Shown piece after piece: positions 26,970 through 37,153 of a DNA stretch of 64,000 nt. Under the pieces are notes generated by a model, which had not been told where the DNA came from, ran no database searches, and saw only the letters and a list, made by a program, of their open reading frames with translations. Numbering within the stretch: position 1 is the stretch's first letter; the number at the start of each line of letters is the position of its first letter. A program made the translations under genes and the position numbers. The DNA is from SAR116 cluster bacterium (lineage in GTDB: Bacteria > Pseudomonadota > Alphaproteobacteria > Puniceispirillales > Puniceispirillaceae): NCBI GenBank assembly GCA_004213025.1, contig SHBC01000001.1, forward strand, positions 52,198 to 116,197, written 5' to 3'.

Positions 26970-28541
26970 ATGGATATCGAACTGCGCGGCATCAGCAAGC
27001 GTTTCGGCCCGGTACAGGCCAACCAGGATATCAACCTGGACATCCGCGCCGGTGAGGTGCTTGGCCTTCTTGGCGAGAACGGGGCCGGCAAATCAACCCT
27101 GATGAATATTCTGTCCGGGCTCTACAGTGCGGATTCTGGCGAGATTCTCATTGATGGCACACCGGCGCTCTTTGCCGGTCCCGGCGACAGTATCGCCAGC
27201 GGCATCGGCATGGTGCATCAGCATTTCATGCTGGTGCCGGTTTTCAGTGTCGTCGAGAATGTGATCCTCGGCGTCGAACCGACATCCGGCGCCGACTTTC
27301 TGGATCTTGCGGCGGCACGCGCCCAGGTCCAGGAAATCAACACACGCTACGGCATGGAAGTGCCGACCGACGCGCTGATCGAGGATCTGCCTGTCGGCAT
27401 CCAGCAGCGTGTCGAAATCCTGAAGGTTCTGTTCAGATCGGCCGATGTGCTGATCCTCGATGAGCCGACAGCCGTGCTGACACCGCAGGAGGTCGAGGAA
27501 TTCTTCACCATCGTGCGGGCGCTTCGCGACGCCGGCAAGGGCATTGTCTTCATCACCCACAAGCTTCACGAAATTCTCGAGATCGCCGACAGGGTCAGCG
27601 TGCTGCGCCAGGGGCAGATTGTCGGGCAGGGCGACCCGGCCACATTTTCCGAGGCCGACCTTGCCGAGATGATGGTCGGCAGGCCGGTCAGCTTTTCCGT
27701 TGGCCGCGGCGAATCCACCCCGGGTGATACCGTGCTCGACCTTGCCGGGGTCAGTCTTTTCGACAATGCCCAGGATGCCCGTCTTGTCGATATCAACCTG
27801 ACGGTTCATGGCGGCGAGGTTGTCGGCATCGCCGGTGTCCAGGGCAACGGCCAGACCGAGCTTGTCGAGGCCATTACCGGGCTGTCCGCGGTGACCACCG
27901 GCGAGATCGGCTTTGCCGGAGAGGACATCACCCGCGCCAGCGTCCGCCAGCGCCACCGTATGGGGATTGCCCATATTCCCGAGGATCGCCACAAATCGGG
28001 GATGGTCGGCAAACTCACAGTCGCCGAGAATATGGTGCTGAACAGCTATTATGACGAAAGCGTCACCTCCGGCGTGCAGATTGACTGGCGGCGGGTGCAT
28101 GCCCGCGCCGCCGCCGCCTGCCTCAGCTATGACGTCCGCACACCTAGCGTGTTTCTTGGTGCCGGCAGCCTGTCGGGGGGCAATCAGCAGAAGATGGTGG
28201 TGGCGCGCGAGCTGGAACGTGACGTCAAGCTGATCGTGGCCTCGCAGCCGACTCGCGGCGTTGATGTCGGCTCGATCGAATATATCCACCAACAGCTCAT
28301 CGCCTGTCGCGACCATGGCAATGCGGTGCTGATCATTTCCTCCGAACTTGATGAGATTCTCGACCTGTCGGACCGGATCTATGTGATGTTCGAGGGCCGG
28401 ATCGCCGCCGAATTCGACAACCGGGGTGCCGGTGCCGACCGCAATGCCATCGGGCTTGCCATGGCCGGCGTCAGCCGGAGTGAAAATCGGAGTGAAAATC
28501 GGGGTGAAAATCGGGGCGAAAGCCGGGGGGATGCGGCATGA
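26970..28541 (+). CDS. Nucleoside ABC transporter ATP-binding protein (two ABC domains)
   Basis: 523 residues from ATG 26970; the longer open frame would start inside the terminator. Two fused ABC modules. First: Walker A GENGAGKS at 35-42, LPVGIQQRVEI as a degenerate signature, Walker B VLILDEPTAVLT. Second: degenerate P-loop GVQGNGQTE, intact LSGGNQQK signature and LIVASQPTRGVD. This is the sugar/nucleoside (CUT2-like, YufO) architecture. The C-terminus is a repeat-derived tail of four-residue units (SENR, GENR) coming from a 12-bp tandem repeat and probably disordered. It overlaps the first permease by 4 bp. Confidence 0.93.
   Translation: MDIELRGISKRFGPVQANQDINLDIRAGEVLGLLGENGAGKSTLMNILSGLYSADSGEILIDGTPALFAGPGDSIASGIGMVHQHFMLVPVFSVVENVILGVEPTSGADFLDLAAARAQVQEINTRYGMEVPTDALIEDLPVGIQQRVEILKVLFRSADVLILDEPTAVLTPQEVEEFFTIVRALRDAGKGIVFITHKLHEILEIADRVSVLRQGQIVGQGDPATFSEADLAEMMVGRPVSFSVGRGESTPGDTVLDLAGVSLFDNAQDARLVDINLTVHGGEVVGIAGVQGNGQTELVEAITGLSAVTTGEIGFAGEDITRASVRQRHRMGIAHIPEDRHKSGMVGKLTVAENMVLNSYYDESVTSGVQIDWRRVHARAAAACLSYDVRTPSVFLGAGSLSGGNQQKMVVARELERDVKLIVASQPTRGVDVGSIEYIHQQLIACRDHGNAVLIISSELDEILDLSDRIYVMFEGRIAAEFDNRGAGADRNAIGLAMAGVSRSENRSENRGENRGESRGDAA
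28477..28524. repeat. 12-bp tandem repeat at the 3' end of the ABC ATPase gene
   Basis: Four copies of GGAGTGAAAATC (later copies GGGGTGAAAATC and GGGGCGAAAGCC) encode the terminal SENR/GENR/GESR residues. The unit is four codons long. Its core resembles the repeat upstream of nfu. Confidence 0.92.
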
Positions 28542-29698
28542 GCGATGCGGCGCGATCATCCGGACCGGCGATGTCGCCCGATATGAAGGCGCTACTCGCG
28601 CCGGCCATCGACAGCCGGTCATCCTGGCGCGAGCTGTTTATCCTGCCACTGGCGGCGATGTTCCTTGCCATGCTGATCGGTGCCCTGATCATGATGGCGA
28701 CCTCGGTGGCGCCGGCGACAATCCTGCTGAGCTTCATCGCCATGGCGGATGGGTCTGTCGGTTCGCTCCACGCCATTTCGGAAACACTGACAGCGGCGAT
28801 ACCGCTGGTGCTCGCCGGGCTCGGGATCGGGCTGGCCTTCCGTGCCGGGTTGTTCAATATCGGCGCCGAGGGGCAGATGGTTGTCGGCGGTCTGGCAACC
28901 GCCATCGCCAGCTTTTCGATCACCGGCGTGTCGATCTGGCTGCATCTGCCGCTGGTGATGTTGGTCGGGCTTGCCATCGGCGCGGTCTATGCCGCCATTG
29001 CCGGCCTGCTGAAAGCGGCGACCGGCGCGCATGAGGTCATTTCGACCATCATGCTCAACCTGATTTCCATCCGGCTCCTCGATTACATGCTTCGCCAGCC
29101 CTTCATCCAGAAGGAAGGCAGGTCCGACCCGATCTCGAAAGCTGTTCTCGAAAGCGCCGAATTGCCACGTATCCTCGGCTTTCTTGACGCCAATCTGCGG
29201 CTTCATGCCGGGATCTTCATCATGCTGGCCGCGGTGGCGGTGATCTACTGGCTGCTGTTCCGCTCGAAACTCGGCTTTGCCTTCCGCATCTCCGGCGAAA
29301 ATCTGGGGGCGGCGCGCTATGCCGGCATCCGCGCCGGGCTGACCATTGTCATGGCGATGGCGATTGCCGGCGCGCTGGCCGGGCTGGCCGGTGCGATACA
29401 GGTCAGCGGTGTGCTGGGACGCGCCACACCGGGCTTTACCGCCGGAATCGGGTTTGACGCCATCGCCGTGGCGCTTCTCGGGCGGTCGCATCCGGTGGGC
29501 ATTCTGCTGGCCGGTCTGCTGTTCGGCGCGCTGGAGGCTGGCGGAAGGCAGATGCAGGTCGATGCCGGCGTGTCGATCGACATGATCGGGATCATCCAGG
29601 CGCTGATCATCATGTTTGTGGCAGCACCGCTGCTGGTGCGGCGGATTTTCCCGCCCCTGTTCCGAGAGCGGCGCCGGGGAGGTGGTAACGATGACTGA
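28538..29698 (+). CDS. Nucleoside ABC transporter permease 1
   Basis: 386 residues, predicted about nine membrane helices, BPD_transp_2 family as in YufP-type nucleoside importers. Conserved segments: LAGLGIGLAFRAGLFNIGAEGQMVVGGL (about residues 88-115) and the EAA-like cytoplasmic loop SGENLGAARYAGIRAG (about 250-265), which contacts the ATPase. The start overlaps the ATPase stop (ATGA) and the stop overlaps the second permease by 8 bp. It forms the transmembrane channel with permease 2. Confidence 0.92.
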   Translation: MSDAARSSGPAMSPDMKALLAPAIDSRSSWRELFILPLAAMFLAMLIGALIMMATSVAPATILLSFIAMADGSVGSLHAISETLTAAIPLVLAGLGIGLAFRAGLFNIGAEGQMVVGGLATAIASFSITGVSIWLHLPLVMLVGLAIGAVYAAIAGLLKAATGAHEVISTIMLNLISIRLLDYMLRQPFIQKEGRSDPISKAVLESAELPRILGFLDANLRLHAGIFIMLAAVAVIYWLLFRSKLGFAFRISGENLGAARYAGIRAGLTIVMAMAIAGALAGLAGAIQVSGVLGRATPGFTAGIGFDAIAVALLGRSHPVGILLAGLLFGALEAGGRQMQVDAGVSIDMIGIIQALIIMFVAAPLLVRRIFPPLFRERRRGGGNDD

Positions 29699-30950
29699 TC
29701 CGGTATCACAGCAGCAGACAGCCCCGCGGTTGATTGACTGGCGCGCCTCGGTTTCCGGCGGCGTGCTGATCGCGCTGGCGTTGATCGTCGCCTTTCTTCT
29801 CGACACGCCCTGGGATTCGGTCTCGACCTTCCGCATCTCGCGGCCGCGTGATGAATGGGCGGTTGGCAATCTGACGCTGCCAAGCCAATGGTTCAATGTC
29901 GCTGCCTCGGTGTTGCTGGCCTTCCTTGGCACGCGGCTGTTCCTGAAGGGCGGTGGCCGCTGGACGGCGCTGGCGCTTGGCATCGGGCTGGTGGTTCTGG
30001 CCATGGCCTTTCTTGTCTGGGCGACCGCCGGCAAGGCCATCTCGCTGACAGGCATGCTGCAGGCCACGGTTGTTCGCGCGGTGCCGATCGCCCTTGCCGC
30101 GCTTGGCGGCATCCTGTGCGAGCGTGTCGGCGTCATCAACATCGCCATTGAGGGCATGCTTCTTGCCGGCGCCTTTGCCGGTGCCATGTTCGGCTCGCTG
30201 ATGGGCGGCTGGGCCGGCATTATCTGCGCGATGATCACTGGCGGCCTGTTCGGCCTGCTGCTGGCGGCGCTGGTGATCACCTACCGGGTCGACCAGATCA
30301 TCGCCGGGGTGGTGATCAATCTGTTTGTCCTTGGCCTGACATCCTATGTCTCAAGCCAGGTCTTTGCCGAATATCGCTGGCTCAACAAGGCGTCGCCCTT
30401 CCGGTCATTCAAGATTCCGGTGCTTGGCGACATTCCGCTTGTCGGGCCGGTGCTGTTCAACCAGAACCTGTTTGTCTATGGCGCGCTGATCCTGGTCACC
30501 CTGTCGACCTATTATCTCTTCCACACCCGGCACGGGCTGCGCGCCCGCGCCGTCGGCGAGCATCCGCGTGCCGCCGACACGCTTGGCATCGACGTCATCA
30601 AGACCCGCTACGCGCATGTTGTTGCGGCCGGCATGGTGGCAGGTTTCGGCGGCGCGTGGTTCACCCTGGGGTCGGTCGGCAGGTTTGACGAGAACATGAC
30701 CTTCGGGCGCGGTTTCATCGGCCTTGCGGCGATGATCTTCGGGCGCTGGCATCCGCTTGGCGCGCTGGCCGCGGCGCTGATCTTCGGCTTTGCCGATTCG
30801 CTGCAGCAGAAACTGTCGATCCTGAACACGCCGATTCCGTCTGAATTCCTGTCGATGGCGCCCTATATCGCAACCATTGTCGTTGTCGCCGGGCTTGTCG
30901 GTCAGGCGCGGCCACCGGCGGCCATTGGCAAACCCTATGTCAAGGAATAG
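29691..30950 (+). CDS. Nucleoside ABC transporter permease 2
   Basis: 419 residues from ATG 29691, preceded by GGAGGTGG inside the previous gene. BPD_transp_2 family, about ten helices. LAALGGILCERVGVINIAIEGMLLAGAF and VGEHPRAADTLGIDVIKTRYAHV are the core and ATPase-contact motifs, respectively, matching YufQ-type permeases. The first 130 residues carry extra hydrophobic segments. The upstream longer frame (from 29616) only reads permease 1 in another frame. The stop is followed by a 15-bp repeat leading to cdd, so the salvage deaminase probably belongs to the same transcript. Confidence 0.92.
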   Translation: MTDPVSQQQTAPRLIDWRASVSGGVLIALALIVAFLLDTPWDSVSTFRISRPRDEWAVGNLTLPSQWFNVAASVLLAFLGTRLFLKGGGRWTALALGIGLVVLAMAFLVWATAGKAISLTGMLQATVVRAVPIALAALGGILCERVGVINIAIEGMLLAGAFAGAMFGSLMGGWAGIICAMITGGLFGLLLAALVITYRVDQIIAGVVINLFVLGLTSYVSSQVFAEYRWLNKASPFRSFKIPVLGDIPLVGPVLFNQNLFVYGALILVTLSTYYLFHTRHGLRARAVGEHPRAADTLGIDVIKTRYAHVVAAGMVAGFGGAWFTLGSVGRFDENMTFGRGFIGLAAMIFGRWHPLGALAAALIFGFADSLQQKLSILNTPIPSEFLSMAPYIATIVVVAGLVGQARPPAAIGKPYVKE

Positions 30951-30952
30951 CC

Positions 30953-31012
30953 CCGGAAGACATAAAGCCGGAAGACATAAAGCCAGAAGACGTAAAGCCG
31001 GAGGATGCAAGG
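30953..31012. repeat. 15-bp tandem repeat between permease 2 and cdd, 4 copies
   Basis: Two exact copies of CCGGAAGACATAAAG, a third with two changes and a fourth, diverged copy (CCGGAGGATGCAAGG) whose GGAGG lies upstream of the cdd start codon at 31022. The repeat begins 3 bp after the permease stop codon and fills most of the 71-bp gap. Confidence 0.93.
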
Positions 31013-31021
31013 CAGGCACCA

Positions 31022-31426
31022 ATGCAGGATGAGTCGCGATTGATGACGGCCGCCATCGCCGCGATGGGCCGTGCCTATGCCCCCTATTCCAACTTTCCGG
31101 TAGGGGCCGCCATCCTTGATGAGACCGGCACCATCCATGCCGGGGCGAATGTCGAGAATGCCGCCTATCCTGTCGGCAACTGCGCCGAGGCAAGCGCCAT
31201 CGCCGCGATGGTGATGGCGGCTGGCACGCGGATTGTGATGATTGCCGTGGCTGGCGGTGACGGCGATCTTCTGTGCACGCCCTGCGGTGCCTGCCGCCAG
31301 CGCATTCGTGAATTCGGCGATGCCGCGACGCCTGTTCTTGTCGGCGGGCCACACGGGCTGCAGCGGCGCTTCACCCTTGGCGAGTTGCTGCCGGAAAGTT
31401 TCGGGCCTGAGAATTTGGCTGATTAG
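31022..31426 (+). CDS. cdd: Cytidine deaminase
   Basis: 134 residues, homotetrameric-type CDA. Zinc site: C54 in NCAEASAI with proton-shuttling E56, plus C88 and C91 in TPCGACRQ. The substrate-binding PYSNFPVGAA opening is intact. It deaminates cytidine and deoxycytidine to uridine and deoxyuridine, feeding the uracil phosphoribosyltransferase encoded just downstream on the opposite strand. The 3' end shows a small tandem duplication around the stop (two GGCTGATTAGG units). Convergent with upp, 18 bp apart. Confidence 0.94.
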   Translation: MQDESRLMTAAIAAMGRAYAPYSNFPVGAAILDETGTIHAGANVENAAYPVGNCAEASAIAAMVMAAGTRIVMIAVAGGDGDLLCTPCGACRQRIREFGDAATPVLVGGPHGLQRRFTLGELLPESFGPENLAD

Positions 31427-31444
31427 GCTGGCTGATTAGGGCGT

Positions 31445-32089
31445 TCAGCCAGTGCCATAGATCCTGTCGCCGGCATCACCAAGGCCCGGCAGGATATAGC
31501 AGGATTCATTCAATTCCCGGTCGAGGGCGGCGGTAACGATCGGCACGTCGGAATGCGCGTCATGAAGGGCTTTCACACCTTCCGGCGCCGCCACCAGACA
31601 CGAAAAAACAATATCCCTGACGCCAATTTCACGAAGCGTGTCCAGCGCCATCACCGCGCTGCCGCCGGTGGCCAGCATCGGGTCGCCAAGGATGACCTGC
31701 CGCTGGGTGATATCGGTTGGCAGGCTGTTGTAATAGGAGATCGGCGCCATCGTATCATGATCCCGATACAGTCCCAGATGACCAACACTGGCCTCGGGAC
31801 AGACCTGGCTGAACCCGTCAATCAGACCATTGCCGGCGCGCAGGATCGAGACCAGGCAGGGATAGGGTGGCTGCATCGCCTGGCCCGTCATCACCTCAAG
31901 TGGTGTCTGTATCTCCACACTGTCCGTCTTCAGCGCGGCGAAGGTTGGATAGGCCAGAAGCCAGGACAATTCATGAAGCGTGTGCCGGAAGCGGTGCGGC
32001 GGGCTTTCATGATCACGAAGGATTGAAAGTTTGTGATCAACGAGCGGGTGATCCATCACCGTCAGACGGGGGTCCTGCGACGCGTTCAT
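31445..32089 (-). CDS. upp: Uracil phosphoribosyltransferase
   Basis: 214 residues from ATG 32089, with GGAGCAC upstream; a longer frame starts at 32131. Converts uracil plus PRPP to UMP. The opening MDHPLVDHKLSILRDHESPPHRFRHTLHELSWLL is a close family match. The PRPP-binding loop appears as VILGDPMLATGGSAV near residue 125, and the uracil-binding YILPGLGDAGDRIYGTG ends the protein. Part of the pyrimidine salvage set with cdd and tdk; divergent from tdk. Confidence 0.96.
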   Translation of the reverse strand: MNASQDPRLTVMDHPLVDHKLSILRDHESPPHRFRHTLHELSWLLAYPTFAALKTDSVEIQTPLEVMTGQAMQPPYPCLVSILRAGNGLIDGFSQVCPEASVGHLGLYRDHDTMAPISYYNSLPTDITQRQVILGDPMLATGGSAVMALDTLREIGVRDIVFSCLVAAPEGVKALHDAHSDVPIVTAALDRELNESCYILPGLGDAGDRIYGTG

Positions 32090-32127
32090 AATGCTGTGCT
32101 CCTGCGGGTGGTGTCGGACGACATTAC

Positions 32128-32156
32128 CCATAAAGCTGTGCTTTTTCCATTCACAA
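32128..32156 (-). promoter_or_regulatory. Candidate sigma-70 promoter of upp
   Basis: On the minus strand TTGTGA (32156-32151) and TTATGG (32133-32128) are separated by 17 bp, about 40 bp upstream of the upp start. Match to consensus is moderate and judged by eye. Confidence 0.35.
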
Positions 32157-32203
32157 AAGCCGCGCCCGGCGGCAGTATGACGGGCCGTTTCACGAGGATT
32201 CCG

Positions 32204-32815
32204 ATGGCCAAGCTGTATTTTTCCTACGCCGCGATGAATGCTGGCAAATCAACCATCCTGTTGCAGGCCTCACATAATTATCGCGAGCGCGGGATGAACA
32301 CGCTGCTGCTGACGGCGCGGCTCGATGACAGGATCGGCGAGGGTAGGATCGGATCACGGATCGGCCTAGAATCGGCGGCTTTCGTGTTTGATGGCGAGAC
32401 CGACATGACGGCGCTTGTGGCGGCGGAGACCGCCCGCGCATCACTTGCCTGCGTAATGGTCGACGAGGCACAATTCCTGACCGACGCACAGGTCTGGCAG
32501 CTTGCCGGCATCGCCGATGAAATGGGCATTCCAGTGATGTGCTACGGTCTTCGCACGGATTTTCAGGGCAATATGTTTCCCGGCAGCGCACGCCTTCTTG
32601 CGATTGCCGATGTGCTGCGGGAAATTCGCACCATCTGTCATTGCGGGCGCAAGGCGACGATGGTTGTCAGGCAGGATGATGAAGGACGGGTGATCCGCGA
32701 GGGCGCACAGGTCGAGATCGGCGGCAATGAGCGCTACATCTCACTCTGCCGCCGCCACTGGGTGGAAATAATGGCCCAGACCAAGATGGACCAGAAAACG
32801 ATGGACCAGGCCTAG
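32204..32815 (+). CDS. tdk: Thymidine kinase
   Basis: 203 residues from ATG 32204, preceded by GAGG; the frame is open upstream but the family match starts at MAKLYFSYAAMNAGKST, where MNAGKST is the P-loop. VDEAQFLTDAQV is the Walker B region with catalytic glutamate. CHCGRKA and CRRHW supply the structural zinc cysteines and histidine. Phosphorylates thymidine to dTMP. The tail is a short repeat-derived segment (MAQTKMDQKTMDQA) from an imperfect 15-bp tandem repeat. The stop codon interlocks with that of convergent dapB through CTAG. Confidence 0.95.
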   Translation: MAKLYFSYAAMNAGKSTILLQASHNYRERGMNTLLLTARLDDRIGEGRIGSRIGLESAAFVFDGETDMTALVAAETARASLACVMVDEAQFLTDAQVWQLAGIADEMGIPVMCYGLRTDFQGNMFPGSARLLAIADVLREIRTICHCGRKATMVVRQDDEGRVIREGAQVEIGGNERYISLCRRHWVEIMAQTKMDQKTMDQA

Positions 32816-33648
32816 CCAGCCAGTACGTCATTCATGTCATAGAAGCCGGGTCTGGCGCTGGCGGCAAAGCGCGCGGCACGCAGGGCGCCACGGGCAAAAA
32901 TGGCGCGGTCAGTCGCCTTGTGCGAGATTTCAACACGTTCGGAATCACCAAAGAAAATCACCGAATGCTCGCCCGTTACATCACCGCCGCGAAGCACCGC
33001 AAACCCGATGTCACCCGGCTTGCGCGCGCCTGTCTGACCCTGGCGTACCATGTCGGACACCTCATCAAGCTTGACCCCCCGCCCACGCGCCGCCGCCTCG
33101 CCTAGCGCCAGCGCGGTGCCGGACGGGGCGTCGACCTTGTGATGGTGATGTGCCTCCAGAATTTCGATGTCCCATCCCTCGACAAGCTGTGCCGCCACCT
33201 GTTCGACAAGCCTTGCCAGAAGCGTGACGCCGATCGATGTATTGGCGCAATAGACAAGCGGAATGGAGTTCGCCGCCGCCGCCAGCGCGGTCTCGTCATC
33301 GCCTGACAGCCCTGTCGTGCCAACAACCATGGCACAGTTATGACCGCTGGCGATTTTGGCATGCGCGACGCTGGCAACGGGGCTGGTGAAATCGATCACG
33401 ACATCGGCGTCGGCAAGGCTGTCGGGATTGCCTGAAATCAGCACGCCGTTCGTTCCGGTGCCGGCCAGCAGCCCGCTATCCTGACCAATGGCCTCGGCAT
33501 CGGCACGGTCGGTTGCGGCAACCAGTTCAAGGTCCGGCGCGGCGGCAATCTCGCGAATCAGCATGCGGCCCATGCGGCCGGCGGCGCCCGGGATTCCGAT
33601 TTTGATCCGTGAGGATGTCATGGGGGATGATGTCATGGGGGTTGTCAT
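32812..33648 (-). CDS. dapB: 4-hydroxy-tetrahydrodipicolinate reductase
   Basis: 278 residues from ATG 33648, which follows GAGGAGGG. DapB reduces HTPA to tetrahydrodipicolinate in the lysine/meso-diaminopimelate pathway. NAD(P)-binding GAAGRMGRML opens the Rossmann fold. The catalytic EAHHHHKVDAPSGTAL signature is intact near residue 155-170. Three in-phase ATGs within the first 10 codons (MTTPMTSSPMTSS) come from a tandem duplication of ATGACAxCCCCC-like units, so the actual start is ambiguous (33648, 33636 or 33621). Downstream of dnaJ on the same strand, the common alphaproteobacterial dnaK-dnaJ-dapB order. Confidence 0.94.
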   Translation of the reverse strand: MTTPMTSSPMTSSRIKIGIPGAAGRMGRMLIREIAAAPDLELVAATDRADAEAIGQDSGLLAGTGTNGVLISGNPDSLADADVVIDFTSPVASVAHAKIASGHNCAMVVGTTGLSGDDETALAAAANSIPLVYCANTSIGVTLLARLVEQVAAQLVEGWDIEILEAHHHHKVDAPSGTALALGEAAARGRGVKLDEVSDMVRQGQTGARKPGDIGFAVLRGGDVTGEHSVIFFGDSERVEISHKATDRAIFARGALRAARFAASARPGFYDMNDVLAG

Positions 33649-33740
33649 GGCCGCGGCCCTCCTCGCCGAATGCGGCGAGACTATAAAGCCCACGCTGGCA
33701 GAGCAAGATGAAATCGGTCCTTTGATTAGGCGGCATCATC

Positions 33741-33900
33741 CAAGATCGGGCAAGATCGGGCAAGATCGGGCAAGATCGGGCAAGATCGGCCAGGATCGGC
33801 CAGGATTGGCCAGGATTGGCCAGGATCGGGCAGGATTGGCCAGGATTGGCCAGGATCGGCCAGGATTGGCCAGGATTGGCCAAAATCAGGCAGAATCAGG
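33741..33900. repeat. 10-bp tandem repeat array, 16 units, between dnaJ and dapB
   Basis: Sixteen contiguous 10-bp units without a single phase break: five near CAAGATCGGG (33741-33790), nine near CAGGATTGGC or CAGGATCGGC, and two diverged units. On the minus strand it starts inside the dnaJ stop codon and runs through most of the 247-bp gap to dapB. The open frames across it are a by-product of the periodicity. The 10-bp period is close to one DNA helical turn. Confidence 0.97.
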
Positions 33901-35035
33901 CGTCGTCAGCCCAGATCCGGCGCGCCCGCTTCAGGAAACTGTCGGTTTCCGGGCTGGTGCCGCCAGCCTCGCTGAACTGTTTCAGAAGGTCCTGCTGTTT
34001 CTTTGTCAGGTTGGTCGGTGTTTCGACCTGCACCTCGACAATCTGGTCACCGCGCGTGTTGCGGCGCAGCACCGGCATGCCCTTGCCGCGCATGCGGAAG
34101 CGGCGCCCGGACTGCGTTCCCGATTCGATGGTCAGCCGCGCCATCCGGCCTTCCACCGTCGGCACATCAATGCTGCCACCAAGCGCCGCTGTGATCATCG
34201 GCACCGGGATACGGGTCAGGATATCGGCCCCGTCGCGAACCAGGATTGGATGCGGGTCAACCGAAATGAAGATATAGAGATCGCCTGGAGGACCGCCGCG
34301 GAAGCCGGCCTCGCCCTTGCCGGACAGGCGAATGCGGTTACCGCTGTCAACGCCTGCCGGTACCGAGACCGACAACACCTTGCTCTGCCGTACCCGGCCC
34401 TCACCGCCGCAGGTGCCGCAGGGATCGGTGATCACCTGGCCCATGCCCTGACAGCTGTGGCAGGTGCGCTCGACAGCAAAGAAACCCTGCTGCGCCCGGA
34501 TCCGGCCACTGCCGCCACAGGTGCCACAATTCTGCGGCTGCGCGCCGGCGGCCGAACCGCTGCCGTCGCATTCATCACAGCCGACAGGCACGGTAACGTT
34601 GATATCGCGCTGAACGCCGGAAAAGGCCTCCTCGAGCGAGATGTTCATGTCATGGCGAAGGTCGTTGCCGCCACGGTCAGGCTGGGCGCCACCGGAACCA
34701 CGCGAGAATTCGGAAAACATCTGGTCGAAGATGTCGGAAAAACCGCCACCACCGAACCCGCCACCGCCAAAACCACCGGCGCCGAACCCACCGGCGCCGC
34801 CACCGGCATTGTCAAAGGCGGCGTGCCCCATCCGGTCATAGGCAGCGCGTTTTTGCGGATCTTTGAGAACCTCGTAGGCTTCGGTGGCCTCGCGGAATCG
34901 CTCCGCTGCCTCCTCATCATCCGGGTTCCGGTCGGGATGGTTCTTCATCGCCAGTTTGCGATAGGAGGCTTTGAGCGCAGATTCATCGGCGTCCTTGGAC
35001 ACGCCGAGAACATCATAGTAATCACGCTTGCTCAT
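33896..35035 (-). CDS. dnaJ: Chaperone DnaJ (Hsp40)
   Basis: 379 residues, class I DnaJ. J domain at 1-70 with the HPD triad at 33-35 that stimulates the DnaK ATPase. Gly/Phe region about 75-110 rich in GGFGGGGF. Four CxxCxGxG-type zinc repeats at roughly 140-205 (CDECDGSG, CGTCGGSG, CHSCQGMG, CGTCGGEG). C-terminal substrate domains follow. It delivers unfolded clients to DnaK. Located 79 bp after dnaK on the same strand. The stop codon is embedded in the first unit of the 10-bp repeat array. Confidence 0.97.
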   Translation of the reverse strand: MSKRDYYDVLGVSKDADESALKASYRKLAMKNHPDRNPDDEEAAERFREATEAYEVLKDPQKRAAYDRMGHAAFDNAGGGAGGFGAGGFGGGGFGGGGFSDIFDQMFSEFSRGSGGAQPDRGGNDLRHDMNISLEEAFSGVQRDINVTVPVGCDECDGSGSAAGAQPQNCGTCGGSGRIRAQQGFFAVERTCHSCQGMGQVITDPCGTCGGEGRVRQSKVLSVSVPAGVDSGNRIRLSGKGEAGFRGGPPGDLYIFISVDPHPILVRDGADILTRIPVPMITAALGGSIDVPTVEGRMARLTIESGTQSGRRFRMRGKGMPVLRRNTRGDQIVEVQVETPTNLTKKQQDLLKQFSEAGGTSPETDSFLKRARRIWADDA

Positions 35036-35114
35036 GACTTCGCCGCCAGACTGACCAATGGAATTTGGCGAGGGACGGTGGCATCACCGTCCACCCGCGT
35101 CATGGGTTGAAGGG

Positions 35115-37025
<1,911 letters not shown>

Positions 37026-37153
37026 GACGATCTCCTTTCTTTTTCACCAGTTTTCTTAAGACTGACACCCTGATGAAGTTGCGGCATTTGGTCCTGTAGC
37101 GCCCTTGGCACCGCGCTGGCAGGTCATGCTCTTACTGTTGAATTACACCGTCC

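Noticed and set aside
28619..30280. A 553-codon minus-strand frame under the ABC permeases
   Set aside because: It is antisense to two well-supported permease genes and is low-complexity.
33741..33900. CRISPR array
   Set aside because: The units are 10 bp, contiguous, with no spacers and no cas genes nearby.
33488..35110. A 540-codon plus-strand frame through the dnaJ region and the 10-bp array
   Set aside because: It runs antisense to dapB and dnaJ and is kept open by the repeat; no recognisable domain.
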